Below the pieces are notes generated by a model, which made no database searches, was not told where the DNA came from, and worked only from the letters and a program-made list of their open reading frames with translations. DNA of 64,000 bases from Stenocarpella maydis. Taxonomy: Eukaryota > Ascomycota > Sordariomycetes > Diaporthales > Diaporthaceae. Each line of letters starts with the position of its first letter. Position 1 is the stretch's first letter. The DNA lies in assembly GCA_002270565.1 (NCBI GenBank), contig NQMI01000018.1:62001-126000 (forward strand), written 5' to 3'. Below, one piece after another: positions 46,620 through 57,585 of the stretch. The position numbers and the translations under genes were made by a program.

Positions 46620-47881
46620 TCACGGTGGTGGCGATTGTCCAGTGCTCCGAGGCGCAGCCGTTATATCCACGGTAACAGCCGGGCTCTCAATCTGCCTACC
46701 TTCCACAGCTGGCGTGCGATTCCTGTTCCTCGCCATGACCTCGCCAATCTTAGCCAGCATCTCGTCGGTGAGCTCGGGCTGGCCACGCGCCTTCCTCTCC
46801 GCCCTCAGCTTGGCGTTGAGCTCCTGGAGCGGTGTGCGCATGGTCCTGATGGACCTCTTGCGCGCTTCCTTCTCGGCCTCCTCCGCCTCCTTCTGCGTGA
46901 TGTACTCGTCCGTGTGGCGCGTGCGGAACTTGGAGTAGCGGTTGCGCAGCTCGTCGATGACCCCCGCCGGCATGGGCGGGCGCAGCAGCGTGGGCACAAA
47001 GGTCTTCTCCTCGACGTCGATGCGCAGCGTGTCGCACGCGTGGTCCTCGAAGGCGCCCTCCAGGTTCTGCTTCTCGGCCTCCTCAAAGGCCCTGGGCCAC
47101 GGGATCTCGACGTTCAGCCCGGGCACGACGCGCGTCCAGGTCTCGCGCCCCGTGGCCTTGTCCTTGTAGTAGTCGCGGGCAACGAGCTCGTTGATCACTA
47201 CGTCGCGGATCTGGCCGGTCACGGGGTCCTTCAGGGGGTGGACCAGGCGGACGGCGTTGATCGGGACGCGGTATTCAACAAGCTGGGTATGGACCTCTTG
47301 GCCCTCTTGCAGCCCTACCATGTAGTCCGGGACCTTGAAGTTTTGCTGCGCGGGTCGGGAGGGTCAGCTCACCAGTTCCGCCTGGCAGGGTGGGCCGCAC
47401 TCGTCGGGGCAGGGGACAGGCTCACCTTCAAGTCATCCCCCTCAAGCACTACAAAGGCGCCAGAAAGTTGGACATATTTCACAGCGCTGACCTTCCCCTT
47501 GTCTGGGCCGTCCATGATGGCCACCCGGTCGCCCGCCTTGATGCAGATGGTCTTGCTGCCACCCGCCCACCGGCAAGCCAGGTCCCTCAGTTTTTCGGGG
47601 AGGTTATCTGCCAGGGTCCGACTCTGGGTGATGGTGCCCCAGTAGGAGCCGGTGCGGTCCCGCAGGGGCGTGTCGCGCTGGGGGGCCAGGGCGCCCATCT
47701 CCCAGTCCTCTCGCCGCCTCTGCACGGCCTCCTTCAGCGACAAGTGTATTTCCTGAACGCCTTGCATGCGCTGCACGAACTCTTCTCGCTGGCGGGCCGT
47801 CTTGATCATCTTGCTCTGCTTCTTGCTCCGCCGTATGACCTGGCGCTCGGCCTGGGCCGTCCGCCGCAATAGCTTCTGCAT
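46620..47881 (-). CDS. MRPL40: mitochondrial large-subunit ribosomal protein uL24m
   Basis: Exons 47881-47426 and 47345-46620 give 393 aa across an 80-nt phase-0 intron. The N-terminal ~115 residues are strongly basic (MQKLLRRTAQAERQVIRRSKK) and could serve as mitochondrial targeting sequence. A KOW motif follows at about 118-150 (IKAGDRVAIMDGPDKGKVSAV), the RNA-binding hallmark of L24/L26. The longer C-terminal part, with EYRVPINAVRLVHPLKDPVTG, is typical of the fungal YmL40 protein. It assembles into the large subunit of the mitoribosome. The ATG at 47881 was preferred over earlier in-frame codons because it begins the basic leader; the frame itself stays open further upstream. Confidence 0.87.
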
Positions 47882-49871
47882 CGTGCGCTGTGCCGCGGCC
47901 ACACGCCAGCCGCTGTATGGTGGTGGGGTGCTCCGCAGCGATGCTTCTGCCCCGAGGTTTCCCGGGCCGAACACGAATGTCTGCTGGACAGATCCCAGGG
48001 AAAGGAGTGGCAGGTGTTGTCGGGCCCAAGCACTCTGGCTGTTCGTCGAACTAGCCGGCGGTCGAGGGCGTCTAAGCTGCGATGTGGTCGAGGTCGGGCC
48101 CGTCGACAATGGAATTTTTGAGCTTGGGCCATGTCGCGGCAGGCAGCCCCGTTTTGGCACGTCGATGATCGGTGCAGCCTCCGGCCGAGCGCTTGGTACC
48201 CGCGACCGATACTCAGAAGTGTGCACAATACCTAGCACACCTAGTTCAACTACACATCTGGCAGGTGGGCATCCAGACAAGTTTATGGTTGGTTGGTAGA
48301 TCGACTACTAATAAGCAGGGCGTGTTAGTCGGCCCTCGCTTGCAAAACAGCCATACAGACGCAGTCACGGTCGTTCGCGAAGTCTCGAGCGTGGCCACAC
48401 TGAGCCTGGCCAGACTGGCGTGGCACCCTACATGGCGTTTTCAAAGACGGCCTGCCAACGCCTTCAAGGCTGCGAAAGTGGTGTTTGTGCCAGAAATCAG
48501 CTCGTACAGGCTCTGGACCTGACTCATTCCGCGGCGACAGAGTAAAGTCGTGCTCGAGCCTTGCTCCAAGTACGCCCCTCAGAGGACCCGCTGATGTGTA
48601 CAACAACCTCACCTGCCGGCACGCAACTCCTGCGCCTTCGTTGCCTGCCAGTCTGGCCGTCAGAAGTCCGACCGACGCACATGATTTCCGTCAGGCCGCA
48701 ATACATATACAGCAGCGGGGCCTTGGCTGTATCGGTGGTTCCCATCATGCCCGTGAGCGCATCCGATATTGTCCCGGCGGTGCCGCAGTTTTCCCTTCCC
48801 TTCCCCCCACGGACGGGTGGGCGGTGGTGTTGAGTCGGGTCGGAGGTGTGAAACCGGCTTCTTGCACGGTCTTGAGGTTGCTGGCCAGGAGATGCTTGCG
48901 AGTTGGGAAAACGCAGAGGTTGGAATCGGAAAGCGATGGAGTGAGGGGCTGGAGCCGAGCTGGCCTCGAGCCACCCACCCTTTTTTTCTTTTTCTTTTTC
49001 TGATTTGATTTGGGGGAGTAGCTCGCCTAGTTTTGAACAGCCCCCCCCCCCAACCGCTTCAAGCCACCCCGAAGTCATCTCATGACCGTGCCCTTACCGC
49101 TGTCAAGGACGTCAAAGACGGCACATGGCCCAAAGACATCCAGGGCTGAGGCTGGTGGGTCTGCGTTGGCAGGGCTAGGATCAGCGCTAAGGCCAATCCG
49201 CAACGGCAATCGGCCATCAGCAATCCAAACCTGGACAGCGACCAGTGGCTGGAGAGCTAGGGAGCAGATGGCCAGAATTGCACGCAAAGCGGGCGTGGGG
49301 GTCTGTCAACTGGCTGACGTTCCGTAGTGTGGGTGGTATTGGTTGGCATCCCTCCTCTCACCCTTATTAGCTTGATAGCCCCGCTAGCTTATCCCTCCCA
49401 CAACAAGAGTGAGCGTGATCATGCTGTCATGGTTGGCAAGAGACGAAAGGCCACGCGTGAACCGGTTCTTGTTAGTCGACCAGGGGCCAGGCTAATAAGG
49501 CTACCTAGTGTAGCTGGCACAGGGCTGTTCCCGCCCGAGAGCTCCGTTTGAAGCGTTGTGGGACTGCATTAGATAATACATAGTACTCCGTACTCCGTAC
49601 ATACTATGTGATCGATAACAGGTGTGTGTGTGTAGTATTAACGTCATTTGGCTACCTGCTCAATCCTTTACCGATTACTCGAGTATCCTTCAAAGTATCT
49701 AGCACGCTGCCCATACAGCATCTCTGACGGGAGGATTGGATACCTCCGTTTCGCCTGACAAAGGGAAAAGAGGGGGGTTGTGCTATTTTCGGGCCCCTTA
49801 TTAAGGGGAGAGTTTTCTGGGCCAGTACCAGGGTGTATTATATATGGTCGGCTGTTCCATGAGTCTTTTCG

Positions 49872-49967
49872 GGGCCTCAGTAGGAGTCGAACCTACTACC
49901 TTTTTACATAACTGGCTAGAAATATGTTAAGGCAAACCTAGCGCGTGACCAAATGCGCCATGGGGCC
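49872..49967 (-). tRNA. tRNA-like element with internal promoter boxes, isotype unresolved
   Basis: Reading the minus strand from 49967, the acceptor GGCCCCA pairs with TGAGGCC in six of seven positions. An A box (TGGCGCATTTGG, one mismatch) and a perfect B box (GGTTCGACTCC) lie at the right spacing from the ends. The D stem (GCGC/GCGC) and T stem (GTAGG/CCTAC) are perfect. The middle is too long for a standard tRNA: the only good anticodon stem (CTAGG with TCTAG) encloses 16 nt, which would imply a short intron, and leaves an 18-19 nt variable arm. No T-run terminator follows closely. It may be an intron-containing type II tRNA or a pseudogene. Confidence 0.5.
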
Positions 49968-50030
49968 AGGTCGATAACAGGTGGATACTCTACTGGCTTC
50001 GCTCGCTTCCTACCCATTGTGCCCACTGTC

Positions 50031-50069
50031 CACCGCGCACCGCCCACCGCGCACCGCCCACCGCGCACC
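50031..50069. repeat. 14-bp GC-rich tandem repeat
   Basis: The unit CACCGCGCACCGCC occurs 2.8 times without change. It lies directly beside the minus-strand tRNA-like element, on its 5' side. Confidence 0.85.
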
Positions 50070-50945
50070 TGCATGCAGCTCCAACGTCTTGGACTAGACT
50101 ATATGCAGCTGGCGAGTGGCTCGCAGGTAGGGAGAGTGGTTTCAGAAAAGCAGCCTGGCAGGCTCTGGGCGTAAGGTGGGCCCGTCCATTACATTCCGTC
50201 GCGACTGGATGGATCAGAAGGGCCTCAAGGGTTGACTTGCATCCTTTAAACAGGAAGACTAAGACTAGTAGTACTACTACTTACACCTCGGTACTCCTCC
50301 ATACTCGTACAATCCACAAGCATGTACATAGTACACAACACCATGATCTGATCTGCGATCTCAAAAGGCAATTCACCCTCGCTGCACTCTCGCTCCCATG
50401 CATCATCGATCTTCCCCGTTCACAACCCCTACCCTTCGTCCCAACCTCCCGGCTCAAGCCTCCAAACGCATGACTGTCAAAAATTGGCCCTATCACACTT
50501 GAGACATAGGCCCCAGGGTTCGCCCGACCTTGCCCTGCCTCCCGCCCGCTCCAAGACTTCTCGGACTCTGGCTCCGGTCGCCAGCTCATCGAAACAATCC
50601 AAACTTTATGACGTGCACCCGGCAATCCGAGCGGCCTTCGCTGACACCACCCCACGCTCAACTCACTCACACACTCCCCGGCTGCCACCTCAGAGAGTAT
50701 TGACGGCGTCTCGCCGTTATTCCAGTGCCTGTCTGTGTTGGTGCGCGTGTGTATGCGCGTGCTTGTGCTTGTGGCTCACCTGTCTTGCCTGCCTGCATCT
50801 GTCGCCCTGTGTTCCAATTGAAACCACCCTGGCTCAGCAGCCGAATTCAGTCGCTTCCCATATCACTTCACTCACCCCCACGGCACATTCATGACTTTTC
50901 AACGGCACATCGATACGGGGGCTCGACATCCAAGCTGTCGTCGAC

Positions 50946-53635
50946 ATGAGTCGAGATAAGGACAAGAAGAAAGGCTTCTGGAGGACCCTCTTCCGCACAA
51001 AGTCAGCAGCAGCTCGCAGCGGCAACGGCTACGCCGCCGCCAGTGGTGCCTTCTCGGTAAGCATGATTGCTTGCCCTGCACTCCGCCTCGACTTGATGCG
51101 GCAACCGCAGCACTCGTCTTATGCCACATGTCTGTCCGCTTTGCGACTCCCCTACTGACACCAGGTTGCACAGGACACGGAGGATACTGAGGTTGCCGGG
51201 GGAGAAAGGGTGAAGCTGCACCCGCGCAGGGCAAGTGAGGGCGACAACTTGCACCAGGCATCCGGCCCCTCGAAGCACTTCGAGCCCGCCAGCAGTTCTT
51301 ACCCGCATTCTCAGTCGGCGAATCGGCTCAGGCGCCCCATCTCAAACCCTCCCCCGCCAAAAGGAAAAGGGCGGCAACTGCCAAAAGGGAATGGGCTGTA
51401 CAGCCCACCACATACCCTCACAGAATGGCCGCCGTCCGGGTGCGCCAGCGACGAGGAGCTCAACCTCGGCCACGCCATGGAGCTCATATGCCGAGGCGTC
51501 CCTGCTCACAGGGGCGTCAAGAGACCGATACCACATCTAGCAGATCATTTTTTCTCAACATATGCCACCACAGCCGGCAACCGGGGCGACGGGACCGACG
51601 GCGTGAACCAGCACGACTCCATGACCCAGCTCATGACAATGAGGCTGCAAGGGCCAGGCCAGGCGACCTACCCCTGGGAGACGATAGAGCAGCCCAGTTT
51701 CTCTTTCCACTTTGGCCAACGGCCCGGTACCGTCACCTTGAACCAATGGACCTCCACGGCGAGCGCGTACCCTCCGGCGCTGAACATACGCGATTCGGGT
51801 GTACAGCCACGGGACGTCGACCTGGTTCGCATATTTGGGAGGCTGAGGGAACTTGAGGGTGGCCTGGAGGACGATGATATGGAGTACATGTACAAGAACC
51901 TGTACAGGAAGCTCCTGAAGGACCCCGACCGGATGCTCAACCCGCACAAGACGCTTGACAAACAGATTACCGACCTCATCCTCGTTCTCTCCCGACCCGA
52001 CCACTGGATCGACTTCTCGAACCCCAAAAACCACATCATTACCAGATTCATATTCGACACAGGCCACGCGAACCACGACCAATACGTCAAGTTCTTCCAC
52101 CAGCTTCTCCTCAGCATGGAGCTAGACCTGAGGATACATTCTAGGCATCACTCGGAATGGGCCAAGGAGAAGCTCTTGGAGCAGCTTCCTCCTACTATCC
52201 GGTGGAACCTCGCCCTCTCGAGGAGGTGGCGGGACAATGTGAGGATAGAGGCATACGGTAATACGGCAGATCAAGGTATGAAGGCGTCCACCTGCACGGA
52301 ATCTTGTCACACGCTGACTCTCCTCCAGTCAAGCTGCGCTTCAAACTCAAGAGGCGGCAGGTAAAGATGATCAAGCGCTTCGCCCAGATGATGAAGTGGC
52401 CCAACCTCGCCGAGACCCTCGCCGCGTTGAAGCAAGGAGACCAAGCCGCAAGCCTCAATGCTGTCAGCTCCCACGCCATGGCCTTCTTCAGCGGCCTGGT
52501 GCTCCCAGGAGTAAGCAATTAGCACCCCCGTCAAGTATTCCACCCGTCTCCCAGCGCTGACACCGAACAGCCCACCTTTCCCTTTGTCATTATGAATGCT
52601 CTAATCGATATCGATCCGGACGAAGCCACAGACGACTTGGCCTTACTAATCCACCTTAATCCCAACTGCGGATTCCAATACCGCAACAGCTACACATACT
52701 GGACCTCATCGTCGATCGTCGGCAAGGTCCTTGGGCCGACCTGCCTGGAAGTCGCCGGCTGGGTTGGTCCCGCGAGGCCAACGCCGCACCTCAAACGCTC
52801 ACAAATCGCGCGAATACGGTCCCGGCGGCCTCGGCAGCGCCTAAAGGTCGATGATGTGACCTCCATGTCTGAACGATCAGACCCCCTGGGCCCTCCCACC
52901 GAGGTGTTCCCCGTAAAGGAATACGAGCTAGTGCACCCAGATGTTGACGACATCATCGATACCGTACGCATCGAGATGTTCACGCTCAAGCCCTGCGCTG
53001 ACCGGGCAGGGGAGCCAGGGCCGAAGTGGTTTGACGCCGCGATCCAGTTCGCCATCGACGGGGTCTCGTGGCCACTTAGGTTGACGTATGACGTGAGCTT
53101 CATCCACGCCTGGCCATGCACGGATGGGCCACATCCCCTGTTCTTCGACTACGCACACCAGACGGTCAAGGTGGACGAAATTATCGAGATCCGCGACTGG
53201 GCGGGGCTCTATGGGCCAAAGAGCAGGGCGAGGCTGGATGGCATTGGTGTTGACCATGGGTCGCGCAGCGAGTCGGAGTCGCCAGCCGGAGAGGGCTCGT
53301 CAAAGGGCGTCCCCCCGGCGAACGGTCACATGAACGGGAACGGCTATGACAAAGACGACGACGACGAGAAGGTCCTGGTAATCGAGGCATTCGGTGTGCC
53401 GGACAACGAGGTCCTCGCGAGGGCCTGGTGTGCTCACTGGGGCATGAGCGCTGTTGTTGCGGTGATGGGAAAGACCTGGTAGGTGGAACCAAACCCGTGC
53501 ACGCAGATAACGACGATCAGTATGGGCTGCTAACATTGGCATTATAGCATGGCATGTGCCATCCGGGAGGCCTATGCAGCAGCGTTAACAGTCCTCATCC
53601 TGGTAGACGATCAGGGCGCCGATTTCGACGAATAA
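50946..53635 (+). CDS. conserved fungal protein of unknown function, five exons
   Basis: Exons 50946-51056, 51174-52275, 52329-52510, 52571-53478 and 53548-53635 give 796 aa. I do not recognise a named domain. The start is basic (MSRDKDKKKGFWRTLFRTKS), followed by a Ser/Pro-rich region, then a helical middle (LTDLILVLSRPDHWIDFSNP type sequence and KRRQVKMIKRFAQMMKWPN). The C-terminal half has strongly family-like segments such as CGFQYRNSYTYWTSSSIVGK, RSQIARIRSRRPRQRL and FAIDGVSWPLRLTYDVSF. It ends CMACAIREAYAAALTVLILV, a hydrophobic helix preceding an acidic tail. No signal peptide; the last helix might anchor or pack against a membrane. The second exon could also begin at 51165, adding three residues. 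All junctions are in frame, which supports the model. Confidence 0.78.
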
Positions 53636-54500
53636 AAATTCGACAAATCAGAAACTTGTGTATGATATTCTGGGCAGGAATCCTACCGCCCTCAACGTAC
53701 CGGAATAGCAGAACGACTTAATGATGCATCTGACGGGGCAATCAAAGGCAAAGGGCAATTGGGGAGAAAGGGCACTGTCAGCCTGGTTGGGCATTTTCTA
53801 TCTATGCATAAGCCCTATGCATCCAGGGAGGGTATGAAAACTGGACACTGTATTGGATCTAGACGGCGCTGCCCCATACCCATGAAGAAGGGAAATGTTG
53901 ACGGTTGGAGTTAATCGGGTTGCTTTGGACTACACGATGGATGGTTGTGGTCTCTGTATATACTTCCGCGAGGGGCGGGTATAGAGAAAAGGAGTGCTAG
54001 AGAGAATGCGATGACTTCTCATGTGCTGCATCAAACATTAGCACAAGACGATGGAATTCCCGAGATAGGCATAGATGTTCAGCAGCATAAATGGGCACCA
54101 AACGAGGACTGTCCCGTAAACCCAGGCCTCCATCCTGCACTGTTCAGTTCCTAATAGAGCATATACAAGGTTGTCCATGACACCAGATATTACCTTGTTT
54201 GAATCAATATTCTGTATTGGGAAGCCAAATATAATTTTCCTGGAGCCCGCGTGGTCTGCTGAGATGGGGAGGGGGCTGCACTAAAACCCGTGACCGACAT
54301 TCGCATTATGATGCAACAACACGTTGAAAAGTAGGCCCACCACTCGGTCCTCTGTACCTGACAGCACCAAGCAATCAGCCCGACTCTCCACAACCGCCAC
54401 GGCCACGCTCGCTACTTGGCAGCATGGTCCTGAAGACGCTGGCTTGCTCATAGCTCTCTCCCCCCTCATCCTCCAATACTCGCAAAATTCACACTCGACG
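53636..54500. other. 865-bp intergenic region, no gene seen
   Basis: It holds the 3' UTR of the 796-aa protein gene and the promoter of GET1. No other feature was recognised. Confidence 0.5.
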
Positions 54501-55451
54501 ATGGCGTCCCTCCTCGTCATCATCTTCGCAGTCGAGCTCGCCATCGCCGTGGTGAACAGCATCGGCGCGGCGACCATCAACAACCTGGTGAGGCCACCTC
54601 GGCTGCCCGGCCCCTCCCTGGCGATGATTCCAGCACGTTTGGGCCCGCAGGGTCCGCCCCGTGTAATGTGTTCATAGTCTTGCTAACGTGCCCCCCTCCC
54701 CCTCCCGGATAGCTATGGAAGCTCTACATCTCAACCCCGCTGGGCACCTCGAAGCAGATCCGTGACCAGCGCGAGCTACAGCAGTCGTACCTGAAGGTCA
54801 GGCGCGACCTCAACGGCACGAGCAGCCAGGATGAGTTTGCCAAGTGGGCAAAGCTGCGGCGGCAGCACGACAAGATGCTGGATGAGCTGGAGAAGATGAG
54901 TGCGTCGTTCCCGCTACCCACTCGGCTCACAAAACATGCCGGCGTTGCCGGCGGCCAGGCATTCAGAAGCTTGCCTGGACCCGAGGCAGTGCTGTGAATG
55001 GCACCATCCTTCAGCAACGAGAGAAGCTAACAGAGGGTCCTCAAACGCAGAGACGGGCATCGACAGCTCCAAGGCCGCCTTCGACAAGACAGTCACGACG
55101 GCCCGGTGGCTCTGCACCTCGGGACTGCGCTACTTCCTCCCATTCTGGTACTCCAAGACGCCTATGTTCTGGCTGCCCTACGGCTGGTTCCCCTACTACG
55201 CCGAGTGGATCATCTCGTTCCCGCGGGCTCCGATGGGCAGCGTCAGCGTCGCGTCGTGGCAGCTCGCGTGCACGGGCATCCTCACGCTGGTGGCGGACAC
55301 GATCACGGCGGTTATTAGCCTGGTGGCGGGCGCTATGCGGGGGAAGCAGGGCAAGCAGACGGAGAAACCTATCAGTGCTTCGCAACCTTCCACCGTCACG
55401 GGCTCAGAAAAGTCACAGGGGGCTGAGGACAGCAGCAAGAAGGAGTTATGA
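54501..55451 (+). CDS. GET1: GET complex subunit Get1 (WRB homologue)
   Basis: Exons 54501-54587, 54713-54899 and 55051-55451 give 224 aa, normal for fungal Get1. The first transmembrane helix is [21 protein letters not shown] cytosolic coiled coil follows (about 40-95; [37 protein letters not shown]), then two more helices around [19 protein letters not shown] and [20 protein letters not shown]. The coiled coil docks the Get3 ATPase, so that tail-anchored proteins can be inserted into the ER membrane with Get2. The second intron uses a GTGCGT donor and joins in phase 1 to restore [15 protein letters not shown]. The C-terminal tail is hydrophilic and Ser/Lys-rich. Confidence 0.93.
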
Positions 55452-56196
55452 GAAATGGGCTTGGCTATTCTGCATACTGCGGCGCTACAGCCTCTCGCAA
55501 AGAGAGGGCTCGGTGTTCTAGACATGCAGATCCGGCATGTCTCTCACAATTTTGACGCAGAGTTCTTCATAGCCGGAGCTGAAACTCTGCAACACGAAGT
55601 GAGATGACTCTTGGCAGAGTACTTGGGCTTGTTCTGGGCAACACTTTGACTCTGACAACCACGGGGGAAAAGGATTGTTAAAGCTTCGAAAGTGCCCATG
55701 TTTGGAGAATGTTCTGGTTCATTCTGTCCAGTGCCGCTGGCTGGCCGGAGGGGCCGCACAATCAGCCGTCACCTACCTGATGCTCGTTCGCCTTCGTGCC
55801 AAAGTTTTTGGGACTTGGAAGGGATCAAGAGCGATACACAAATAATTCTGTCGTCGACTTCGAACGCAGATGCGACAACGTAGACCGTAAAAAGCCTTGG
55901 TTGGTCCTTCTGTGCAGAGAGCATGTGGCTGGATTGTGAAGGACAGAACAACAAAAGAATGCTGGATGGATTTTTGCGCCTCTCGAATTTTGTAAGCTCT
56001 CGGGAAGCCCCACTATCGGAGCTACCCAGCTTAGCGCCATTTCACTGCCAAGATCGGCAGCCGTACCCTGGCCGGTTAGCAGGGTTAGCAAGCAGCCTGG
56101 CCCGTCCACCGACATGCGACACCGATTTGGCTGTCATGAACACCTAACCTGTACCTTCATTCCTCGCAACACAACTCTCGTTCAGCAGCAGCAGCC
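55452..56196. other. 745-bp intergenic region, no gene seen
   Basis: It lies between GET1 and the next plus-strand gene. No coding, RNA or repeat feature was recognised; it should include the promoter of the membrane-protein gene. Confidence 0.5.
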
Positions 56197-57321
56197 ATGG
56201 CGATATCATGGGGGACGTGAGTACTCAACCGCCCATCCAGGCAGATTAACTCACACCCCGACCAGCCACACAGACTAACACACACATCCTCCAGGATCAA
56301 GTCCCTCGTCGTCTTCTTCGGGCCCATGCTCCTCCCAAAGGCAATAAGCTGGTTCAATGCAGCCCGAGCAGCCCAGCGCAACCCAAAGCAGCCCGTCCGG
56401 CCCCTGCCCACCCGCACCCTCGCTGCCGTCGTGCTCCTCTCCGTTTCCGCCGCCGTCCTCGCGGCGAGCACGCTCCCTATCCTGGCGCCCGAGAACGTCT
56501 TCGCCGTGACGCGCTCGAACCCGACCTCGTCTAACGGCCTGATCCTGTCGCGGCTGTCGTCGCTGCGCGCCCTCACCCCGAGGGACAACGTCCTGCGCGC
56601 CAAGTTCGAGTCGCGCGCCTCCAAGCTTCTCTACTACAAGTACGGCCCGGACGCCCTGATCGACTGCCCCTTCTGCAACTCCAACGACCCCACCACCTAC
56701 CTCCTCTACGCCGCCCCCGCCGTCGCCGCCGTGCACATCCTCAACGCCATCCTCCTCGGCGCCGCGACCTCGGCGTGGCTGACGGGCAAGGAGGGCTCGC
56801 AATGGCGCGCGCCCGTCACCTACGCCGCCGCCGCCGCCGCCGCGCTGGACCTGTACTTGCTCGCGACGTGGGACCACGTGGCGGCCAACGAGAAGGCGCG
56901 GGTGCTGGGCGAGGTGACCTTCTTCCACTGGCGGGCGCGCGCGCTGCGGCACCTGGGGCTTGCGGCGCTGGACGTGGCGGCCGCGGGGGCGCTGTGGCTG
57001 AGCGGGACGCGGCGCATGTTCCCCGCGGCGGCGACGGTGGCGGAGCGCGTCGACGGCGTCACGGCCGGGCTGGCAAAGACGCGCAACCAGCTGCACGCCG
57101 CGGGCGTCATCAAGAACACGACCGCCCGGGACGGGGAGCTAAGGGCCGCCGAGGCGAGGTACTGGGCGCACGAGGCCATCATCATGAGCGAGGCCATGGA
57201 GAGCGAGGAGGTCGTGGGGAGCATGAGGGACGCGGTGGAGAACGGGCGCGTCGACCTCGATAATATCGGGCAGGTCGCTGAATCGTATGCTCGCGACGTG
57301 TTGCAGCAGGCCATGACATGA
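56197..57321 (+). CDS. four-TM fungal membrane protein of unknown function
   Basis: Exons 56197-56216 and 56295-57321 give 348 aa across a 78-nt intron; the first exon codes only MAISWGT plus a split codon. I see about four hydrophobic helices: LAAVVLLSVSAAVLAASTLP, YAAPAVAAVHILNAILLGAA, TYAAAAAAALDLYLLATW and LGLAALDVAAAGALWLSG. Between the first two is a soluble stretch with a possible metal or disulfide pair in DCPFCNSNDPTTYLLY. The C-terminal ~100 residues are helical and soluble. The layout recurs in ascomycete proteins of unknown role. The coding sequence is very GC-rich in its 3' half. Topology suggests an ER or other internal membrane, but nothing in the sequence fixes it. Confidence 0.8.
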
Positions 57322-57585
57322 TATGGGCGCTTCCTAATTGGAGAGTTTGGTGGACAGAAACGCCACCGTATTCGCCGGGTGACTGCAAACACCCGAAATG
57401 TCTCTTCAAACGTCACCATCACAAGGGACTCCACCTGGCGGCCCTAATGATATATCTTTCCCAGGGGTTCTTGTCTAACTCCGCCCTCGTACATCCTCTC
57501 ACCGCTGCGTCCCAACGCCAACAGGATGCCATTAAAAATATATATTGAATTCTCAGTGTCTCTAAAGCGGGCCGTGATGCACCGT

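Larger units (their letters stand above)
47882..50945. other. 3.1-kb divergent intergenic region with a tRNA-like element
   Basis: It lies between the uL24m start (-) and the start of the 796-aa gene (+). It contains a poly-C run at 49041-49051, an 8-bp inverted repeat (ACATAGTA/TACTATGT, 49578-49609) enclosing tandem ACTCCGT units, the tRNA-like element at 49872-49967, and a 14-bp tandem repeat at 50031-50069. No protein gene was recognised. Confidence 0.5.

Noticed and set aside
46635..47645. 336-codon plus-strand frame
   Set aside because: It is antisense to the uL24m gene, whose KOW motif and splice sites are clear.
50031..50069. Short tandem repeat considered as a CRISPR-like array
   Set aside because: Units are contiguous, with no spacers, and the genome is eukaryotic.
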